A stretch of DNA of 64,000 nucleotides. Source: Turbatrix aceti. Lineage: Eukaryota; Nematoda; Chromadorea; Rhabditida; Panagrolaimidae. A program made the translations under genes and the position numbers. The notes under the pieces are model-generated. The model did no database searches, was not told where the DNA came from, and was given only the letters and a program-made list of their open reading frames with translations. Location: positions 10,106,001-10,170,000 of the forward strand of contig OZ017766.1 in NCBI GenBank assembly GCA_963969345.1, in the 5' to 3' direction. Numbering within the stretch: position 1 is the first letter of the stretch; every line of letters begins with the position of its first letter. Shown piece after piece: positions 56,801-64,000 of this stretch.

Positions 56801-59800
56801 TGGTTCGGGTTCAAAGGTCAGATCTTCTTCGCCTTCTTTTAGTGGTTGTCTGTAGCGTTCGGTCGCGAGTCGATGCATTTCCCTCCATGTCAGCGGTCCG
56901 GCAACGTCGACATCGCTCTGATCTTCTCTCCAGTGTTTTCGGGGTATTGCTATGATTCTGAGAACCGTCGACATAATTCCATCAAATTCCGTCGCAGTTG
57001 GTGGATTTGTCGGAGTATTCGCGATTTGTATTCCCCACGGATGAACATACGGTACCAATTCGTGTTGGGGTCGATTTTTAGAAAATCTAAAAAAATCGTG
57101 TCCACCGTTGATGAGTGATGCGTCGATGGAAGTCGAGACGACAAAGTTGAGTTCATTTTGATCGGGTCCTGGCACGATATACGCCTGAGAACCCGTATCG
57201 ACAGTTTTCATCATGCTCGCATCCGTCAATTCTGGGACCTCCCCGACGTAGTGTCCCGCCTTGATAAATTGTGCCACGTCGTGTCCCAGCATGTACCACC
57301 TCATCATGTCCATCAGCGTCCAGTCAGCTTCCGAACAAACATTGAACCACTGAACACGCGGTTTTTGGGCTTTTGTAATCGCTGGATATCCGACAGCTTC
57401 GTTGATATCGTCGACAAAGAGGTTGGAATTGAATTCACAGATGTAGCGATGACGAACGGCAGAAAAGGCACAAGAACACTTTTGAGAGGCATTTTTGATC
57501 ATGAATCCACTGAAGCAGTTGGCGATGACGTTTTGCTCACTGAATTGATTTTGGACACGATCGACTTGACAGGCATCCGGGGGGATGGAGAGGTAGACGC
57601 CGTATTCGGTTGTTCGGATGCTCTCCGTGCAGGAACACATTGGACAGGAGTCGAAGACTGTGTCGTAGTAGAGGTCGAATGTTGTGTCCTAAAAAAGAAA
57701 AAAATAGTTACTTGGTTCAAACAATTTTTAAATTTTTTTTTACAAATTTTTATTTTTTTTTATAAATTTAATTTAAAATTAAAAAAAAATATTTTTAAAC
57801 AGAAAATGTTTTTCAATGCTTGAAAAATATCGTTAAAAAAAACATTTTTTTGGTAGCTACAAAATTTAATTTTTTTTAATTTTGAAAAACCTGAGTTTCA
57901 AAAAATTTTGTTTTGAACTAAAAATTAAAAATTTTTTAAATAGAAAACATTTAAAAAAAATTAAAAATAGAAAACAAAACAAAAATTAAAATAGAAAACA
58001 AAATATTTTTCTATCGAAAAAATTAAATTTCCGCAATAAATTTTTTTATTATTCAGAAAAACTTGAAAACTTATTTTTGAAAAAAAAATATGAAAAAGCA
58101 AAAAAGCTCAAAAGATATTAATTTTAGTTTCAAAAATTTGAAAAAATGGGTGAAATTTTTTTTCGTACAAAAAAAAATAATATTTTTTTCAAAACTCACC
58201 TTCAACAAGACCGCAATGATAACCCCGACACCATTCTGAAGCTGCTTGAACAACTTTTCACTCTCAATGAGCTCCACGTCTCCCGCGGGTACCGGAAGAT
58301 GCTGCTGGGGCTGCAAGAGTGCCTGCATCGCCGGAGCGCCCATCAGTCCACCTGCTGCCGATACCGATGCCGCCGTTTGTGGTTGTTGTGATTGCTGCAT
58401 CATCGCCGACAATGATCCCGGTCCTGGTCCAGGGAATGGGACTGCATTCATCGGTTGCTGCTGTGGTTGTTGTTGTTGAGACTGTTGTTGCTGTGGGATT
58501 CCCGTTGACATCGGTGCCATCGATGACGCTGAATGCATTGAACCTGGTCCGGGGTGTATCGACGACATCGGACCACCCATCATGGCTCCAGGTGGCATTG
58601 TAGCATGAACCGACGCTGGAGCTGGGCCAACACTCATCGATCCAGGTGCGCCCATATTTGATCCAATACCGATGTTACCTGTTCCACCTGGAATATTTCC
58701 CATGCCGGTGAGGGGTGAAATGATGGATGACTTGACAGAGTACGACTGAGGTGAGTTGTAACTCATCGGTGCGGACATGGAAGGCATGTGATGGAATCCA
58801 CCTGGACCCATGGATGCCGGGTGGGCGGGGCCAATGGATCCTGGGCCAGGGCGCATCATTAAACCTCCTGCTGCACTAGCTGGTTGTTGTAACATTTGTT
58901 GTTGTTGCTGCTGCTCAGATCCCCCCGCATTTGGACCACACACCATGAATCCAGGTGGACCCATGGGATTCTGATTCATCTGGCTCATCGACACTGACGA
59001 CGGCATCATAGCATGCCCACCAAGATTTAGATTACTATCCGATCTGTGCATCTGCATCATTGGCATCGCTGACATTGGCAGATTCAGTCGAGGAGATTCA
59101 TTTCGATAGAAGCCCCCAGTTGAAAATGGGCTTCCAGTATAATTCATACCACCCGGACCAACACCGGGTGGACCACCCGGACCAACACCGGGTGGACCAC
59201 CCATGTTGGGTGGTCGAAATCCGTGCGGCGGCGGTCCAAAACCCATTCCCATTCCGGGTGGCATTTGTGGACCTCCCATCATCCTGGGACCACCCATAGG
59301 CCACTGCCTGGCAAATTGACGCTCATTTCCACCCTGCAGACCCTGAAGACCACCCGCAGCGTTGTCCAGAACATTTTCTGTCGATTTTTGATCCAAAACG
59401 TTCAAAACATTTTCCGGCGCGGGAACTGCGGCGTTCCGTGCTTTTCTTTTCAATTCTGCTTCTCTTCTTTTTGCAACCGCATATTTTCTGGCATCGTGCC
59501 GACCTTCTCCACCGGATTTTGGATCAATTGGTTCGTAGAATCCTGTCGCGGAATAAATAGCACTTCCGATAGCCTTCAACTGTCCATTTTTTGCCACCGG
59601 AATCGCAGAAAATCGATTTGACAGCCGATGTTTTGATATTGGGCCTCGGGTTTTCGGTCGATGGGCGAGCACCATTTCTGTCAATTTTTTGAGCGGTAGT
59701 AGACGTTCGCGGGTGACTTCTTCGATTTTCTTAACCTGTTCGAGGGAGATGAAATATTTGGATCGCTTGGGTGGTGGGGTGTTTTCTCGGTCTGCGGCTT

Positions 59801-62546
59801 CGGTTGGATCGGCGATGGATTGCATTTCGGCATCGTCGTTGATGGCTGCAGCTGCGGATTCAGGGGCAGGTGCCGGAGCTTCGGGTGTGAAGGACGTCGG
59901 GAATTCGGTAGGAGTGTCCGACATGGTGGGTGGGTTGATGGACTGGAAATTAAAGGAATAAGATAGAAAAAAACGTTAAAAAAAGTCTTTTTTTCCATCG
60001 ATCGTAATTTTTTACTCTCAACACGAAAAAAATCAAAATTGTAATTTTGATTCCCAAAACGAAAAATATCGAAAATCGTCTTTTTTTTTTGTTCTCAGCA
60101 CGAAAAAAAACAAACGATTTTTGATCACGACACGAAAATAAATATGCCATCGATTGGAATTTTTCACTTCCGACAAGAAAAAAATCAAAAACCGTAATTT
60201 TTCACTCTCGACACGAAAAAAATTCCCTCGAAAAAGAAACTCACAAAACTCTGCATTCCACGTTCCATGCCAAAATTAGCCGCCGTAGGTGACATCGGAG
60301 GCCTCATCGTGGGAAATGAATTCATGCCAACATTTGCATCCGAAGCCGGTGACTGTGCGAGTAGGGATCTCATCACGCTGTTGCTTGATTCACTGCTACT
60401 CGCCATCGTAACAGGTGTCTGAGACTGTTGTTGCTGCAGGGGAAATGGCGGTGGGGGTGCCATCATTGGTGTACTCCCCGTTTGCTGCTGTTGTTGCATG
60501 GAAAATGGTGGTGGTCTCATGCCTTCTGCCTGCGTTTGCATCACCGTGGGTGGTCTCATCATGTCAGCTGGGAATCTGGGAACAAATCCTGGATTCATGA
60601 CAGCCGGTGATGCATGTCCACTCAATGGCTCGGATTTCACCTGTACACCTGGGAAATTGGATACTGTAGACGACGATGATTGGGGTACGGTAGAAGAAGT
60701 CGAAGTTGAAGGTTCGCCGACTTTGGTGGGTGCAAGTAACGGTGGAACAACGTCCATGTTAACCAGACTATCGTCCTGATTCAGAGCAGCGGTCAAAAGT
60801 GGCGCATTCATTTCCACCGACGATGTTCCTGTTCCTGTACCAGAAGTTGGATTCTGCATAAACTCAGTCGCTGTCGGATTCGGCACTCTTTCAATAATCG
60901 CCTCAAAATTCGAATGCCCTTCCAATCGTGGTTCTGATTCATTCAGTGCCATTTCGAGTTGACTCGAATATTCGTGGTGAGACACACCACCGCCACCAGG
61001 ACCTGACATTTCCGCTTGAGACCCATCATTTCCAGCTCCTTCCAAATTTTCCACTCGAGACCCAGATCCATCCATTTCTTGATCAACCGATGGTTTTTCA
61101 ACCGGTGGAGGCGGAGTCTGTGGTGGTTGTCTTGGCTTCGGACGCACAGGTGAGGCAGGTGGAGGAGGAAGTCTGATCGGTGGAAGTTCGATTTCCTCGA
61201 TAATTTCTGGGCTTCGTTTTCTCTTCTTTTGTCTGCTCTTTTTGGACCAAATTACGGGGACAGGAGGGAGATACGGTGAGTCGTCGTTGTAAATTGACTG
61301 CGGCGAGATCGGCTTGGTTGGCGGCATGGGAAATGAGGAAAAGTCAAATGCATCAGATACCCTCAGGGCCGTCGATCGATAAATGCTGCTAATGTCCTCA
61401 GGTGTGCTGTTCTTGAATCGATCATGCGTTATCGAAGCTGTCGATAGCCAGTTTGGGGGAGCGAAAGGGTCATCTGAAATTTGGAAATTAAAAAATTGTT
61501 CCAGGACATAAAATTTTCTTTTTTATGTAAAAAAATTTATTAAATAAGTTTGCCTAAAATTTGGTTGCGCCCAAATTTTATGCAAATTTATTTTTGTTCG
61601 TGCCAAAATAAAAAAAAATTGTTCGTGCGAAAACAAAAAAGTAAAATATTTTTTTCGTGTCAAAACTCCAAAAAATGTAAAAAAATTGTTTCAGGATTTT
61701 TGTTTAAAAAATTTAAAAAATTCGTTGAAATACAAAAAAAATCGAAAATCGCTTTTCTGCGGTCAATTTTTTTTCGTGTCAGGACAAAAAACGTTACGTA
61801 ATTTTATTCAAGTTAAAACAAATTTTTTTTTTTGATTTCAAAATAAAAAAATGATTGCGAATTTTTTTGTTCCAATTTTTTTTTCTGTAAAAAAAATTCA
61901 AAAATCCGGAATTTTCGTAAAAACATTTTCGTCTCAAAACTCACCAGCGGGCTTCAATTCTCGACCGCAACAATTCTGAACCCTTTTCGCCCACGCAATC
62001 CCGACAACTTGACTTAGCGTCGCGGGTGGTCGCTTTTTCTTTTTTGCGTACGTCACCGATAATTCACGGCTCTCGACCGGTACTACCGTAGTACCAACCG
62101 GCGCCGCCGTCGGTGTCGGAGCATGTATCGATGATTCTTCATCACTGTTCAGCAAAGACTGCAGAATCGATTGTTGTTGGATGACCGGTTGAACGGGTGC
62201 AGGCATGATTCCCGTATCCATGGGTTCACCGCCGCCGCCAACGACCAAAATATTTTCCTTTGATGCAGATTCGACTTCTGGAGGCTTTCCAACGACGACG
62301 ACGTCACGAAAGTTGGTGTCATCTTTTTCAGCGACAAACGGGGCATTGGCTTCGCTGATTGGCTCAAGCCATGCGGTAGCAGGTAGGGGTGAGACGACTT
62401 CCGGTGACTCGGGGCAGTCCATGACAGGTAGGCCAAAGGGTCGGTCATCCAGGTTTTTCAGGTGAAGGTAATTTGACTGAAGGACATCTCGCTTTCTTGG
62501 ATCGTGGTTGTAGCAATTTGCCAGGACTTCTTCTTCGATTTTGTCC
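50802..62546 (-). CDS. Mediator complex subunit 13 (N-terminus outside window)
   Basis: Seven minus-strand exons join in frame: 62546-61945, 61473-60245, 59942-58200, 57688-56616, 55961-54287, 53794-53412 and 50937-50802, about 2,280 aa. MED13 links the CDK8 kinase module to core Mediator and so controls RNA polymerase II transcription. Identity rests on the C-terminal half: exon 57688 ends DDLRT and joins VYERCRLGRHLPVP; exon 55961 holds the PIWI-like domain; exon 53794 has [24 protein letters not shown] and SHPLDSSATDEVL; the last exon has YNDLSWL and QRRSCLPIHIQNL. These match animal MED13 closely. Exons 62546 to 58200 are disordered, rich in Pro, Gln, Met and Gly, with short GGPPGVGPGG repeats. 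The N-terminal MedN domain must lie beyond 64000. The last intron (2.5 kb) holds a foldback element and a hAT insertion. The C. elegans orthologue is let-19. Confidence 0.93.
51120..51250. repeat. TTTACGTTTTTTACCGTAAAAAAA tandem units
   Basis: About four roughly 40-bp units of AATTTACGTTTTTTACCG plus an A-run, in the last MED13 intron next to the foldback. The word TACCGTAA recurs at 53290-53370. Non-coding. Confidence 0.6.
51403..53278. mobile_element. Foldback element 2 (TTAA-flanked) in the last MED13 intron
   Basis: Begins AAGACACTCTGTGAG after TTAA (51399-51402) and ends CTCACAGAGTGTCTT before TTAA (53279-53282). The two halves are inverted copies; the arms are very similar to foldback element 1, including the CCCCGTGTTTTTACAACCCC block and the CG-run. 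Without the hAT insertion (52200-52676 plus one duplication) the length is about 1.39 kb, as for element 1. No coding capacity. The MED13 splice sites around it look intact. Confidence 0.83.
52200..52676. mobile_element. Non-autonomous hAT-type element with CGAGC-rich arrays (copy 2)
   Basis: 477 bp, with perfect terminal repeats CAGAGTTGTCGACCGAGCC at the left and the complement at the right. The 8-bp duplication CTACCCAG lies at 52192-52199 and 52677-52684. The two array blocks consist of GCCGAGCATTCGAGC and GCTCGGCTCGGCTCGG words flanking a roughly 180-bp AT-rich core. Same architecture and related termini as the element at 2425-2963. Confidence 0.82.
54000..54200 (+). repeat. GTTACTTTTGTTTTTG minisatellite, MED13 intron (copy 1)
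   Basis: Units of TTTTATTACTTCTGTTTTTGG followed by AGTAACA(A/C)TTTTT recur about every 55-60 nt. The same units occur at 56290-56540 and inverted at 62825-63000. Confidence 0.6.
56290..56540 (+). repeat. GTTACTTC minisatellite, MED13 intron (copy 2)
   Basis: Four or more units of TTTTATTACTTCCGTTTTTGC plus GAGTAACATTTTT type lie in the intron between the MID-region and PIWI-region exons. Non-coding. Confidence 0.6.
60000..60240 (+). repeat. CACGAAAA repeat cluster in a MED13 intron
   Basis: CTCTCAACACGAAAAAAATC-type units, about six, spaced 30-50 nt. On the MED13 sense strand they read TTTTCGTGT(T/C)GAGAG, the same word as in the FHA and acyl-CoA synthetase introns. Confidence 0.65.
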
Positions 62547-63009
62547 CTGGAAATATGAAAATGATCATTTTTTGTAAAAAAAGTGGGAAAACGGATTTTT
62601 TTCGTAAAATTTTTAATCAAAAAAAAATTATAAGAAAAAAAGTTCAATTTTGCTGGACATTATTAGACATAACATTATCGTAACATAAAAACAAAAAAAT
62701 GCAACTCCTAAAAAGTGATGCAAAAAAAAATCCTATAGAATTTTTTTGAGAATTGAATTTTTTTTTTCAAATTTTGAATTCTCAACAATTTTTTCTGAAA
62801 AAAATAATGCAATTGTCAAATGTTATCCAGCAAACCAGACGTAACAAAACAGTGATAAAAGTTGTTACTCTCAAAATCCGAAGTAACAAAATAACGTCCA
62901 AAAATGTTATTCCAAAAAAACAGAAGTAATAAAAGAGCGACGAAAAGTGTTATTCCGAAAAAGTGAAGTAACATAACAGTGATTTTTGAATGTTACTCGG
63001 CGAACTTAA
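62547..63009. other. MED13 intron with inverted minisatellite
   Basis: Between 62825 and 63000 are GAAGTAACAAAATAACGTCC-type units, the reverse orientation of the minisatellites at 54000 and 56290. No exon is recognised; the next upstream MED13 exon must lie beyond the window. Confidence 0.55.
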
Positions 63010-64000
63010 GAGGCAGTCCACGACAGGATTTCGGACCGAGGACAAGGCTTTTTTACACTTTCAAATGTTTTGAGCCAGAATTGTTCCCCACCCCTAGGAA
63101 GGTCTAAAACCGCAATACACAGATTTTTTAAAAAATCGGAATCTGTAGTTTTGGCTTCTGGAAGGTTTTGACACAAGTTGATGCCATGCGCTGCGTTCAT
63201 GAGTAAAAAAGCTGAAAATTTTTTTAGGGGGGTTTTGAAGGAAGGGGAACACGATGTCGTAGTCAGATTTTTTTTATCGTTACGGTAAGTGCCAATTTTA
63301 GGCTTAATTATTTGGTTTTTTGGCCACCACAGGTTGGGTATTCAGATGTGCCTACGACGATATATCCTATCTTCTTCCCCGTGTTTTTACGCCTCGAATG
63401 ATGTATACCACAAAATTTTAAAAGTTGGATAAAGTTGTCATTTTTGACTATTTTTGACGCGCACTCGAGTAAAAAGCGCGCGCACAGTCTCTTTTTCGCC
63501 TCGCTGGTCGAAAAAGTGATGCGCGCGCACGTAACAGGAGTCAACTTTGAAAAATTGTCCTGAAGTCAGTTTTTGTTTTTAATGCTTGCGGTTACTTTGT
63601 TGGGTTTGGGCATGTCCCAAAGATTGTTTTCAGCCATTTTTCCTTTTTATCGGTTAATTTTGCGCAGTGCTGCAGGCAACAAAAGAAACATAAACTTTCA
63701 AATGCCGTAACTGATCGGAAAATTATGCAATAAAGAGCACAAGATAGGATAACACAATCTTTGGGACATGCCCAAACCTAGCAAAGTAACCGCAAGCATT
63801 AAAAACAAAAACTGACTTCAGGACAATTTTTCAAAGTTGACTCCTGTTACGTGCGCGCGCAGCACTTTTTCGACCAGCGAGGCGAAAAAGAGACGGTGCG
63901 CGCGCTTTTTACTCGAGTGCGCGTCAAAAATAGTCAAAAATGACAACTTTATCCAACTTTTAAAATTTTGTGTTATACATCATTCGAGGCGTAAAAACAC
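63010..64000. mobile_element. Foldback element 3 (partial, cut by window end)
   Basis: 63384-64000 is an inverted repeat with its centre near 63690. TTTGGGCATGTCCCAAAGATTG at 63605-63626 pairs with 63755-63776. The GCGCGCGC blocks near 63476 and 63898 and the ACTCGAGT sites also pair. The central words TGGGACATGCCCA and the CG-run match foldback elements 1 and 2, but the sequence is more diverged. By symmetry the left end would be near the TTAA at 63006-63009 and the right end near 64371, outside the window. Confidence 0.7.

Noticed and set aside
1..64000. CRISPR arrays, operons with Shine-Dalgarno sites or other prokaryotic features
   Set aside because: The window is eukaryotic, with spliced genes. 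The tandem repeats seen have no spacer structure.

Overview
The window is AT-rich eukaryotic DNA that looks like a nematode. The spliced genes have short introns ending in TTTCAG, there is a DMSR/FMRFamide-receptor-like neuropeptide GPCR and other nematode-style seven-transmembrane receptors, the U2 snRNA sequence resembles the Caenorhabditis type, and there is a Tc4/Tc5-like DNA transposon. Host DNA is rich in A/T homopolymers. The GC-rich, continuous reading frames at 5.7-9.2 kb and 30.4-34.1 kb stand out as retrotransposons. The species cannot be named from the sequence.
Host genes, left to right: a DMSR-like GPCR (16738-18762, +, 7 exons, about 397 aa); an FHA-domain coiled-coil protein (21384-26487, +, 9 exons, about 757 aa); a tandem pair of related 7TM receptors, the first frameshifted (27216-28304, +) and the second apparently intact (28654-29814, +, 352 aa); a U2 snRNA gene split by a retrotransposon (30327-34440, +); a third receptor (43684-42230, -) whose last exon is split by a 6.7-kb DNA transposon; a long-chain acyl-CoA synthetase (46611-49483, +, about 705 aa); and the Mediator kinase-module subunit MED13 (62546-50802, -, seven exons seen, about 2,280 aa, N-terminus beyond the window).
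Mobile DNA: two TTAA-flanked foldback elements (1615-3528 and 51403-53278), and probably a third cut by the window edge (63010-64000). The two complete ones each carry a hAT-type insertion with 8-bp target duplications and GAGC-rich internal arrays. A rearranged BEL/Pao pol gene lies between two 1.25-kb direct repeats (4332-10683). An intact RLE-type non-LTR element of the NeSL/Utopia type sits inside U2, at the branch-site recognition sequence. An apparently intact Tc4/Tc5-like transposon (35542-42229) has identical 185-bp inverted repeats and a 3-bp TNA duplication at a CTNAG target, and it carries a nested 1.9-kb foldback with a 9-bp duplication.
The most notable observations are the three-level nest inside the receptor gene (receptor, then Tc5-like element, then foldback), with the displaced receptor tail still recognisable 6.7 kb away; the U2-specific retrotransposon with an intact 1,217-aa frame and tandem 168-bp units bearing splice-like signals; tRNA-like modules in introns and intergenic DNA; and paired hAT-in-foldback insertions. 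All exon boundaries were read by eye from splice motifs and frame continuity. None were checked by computation or transcripts.
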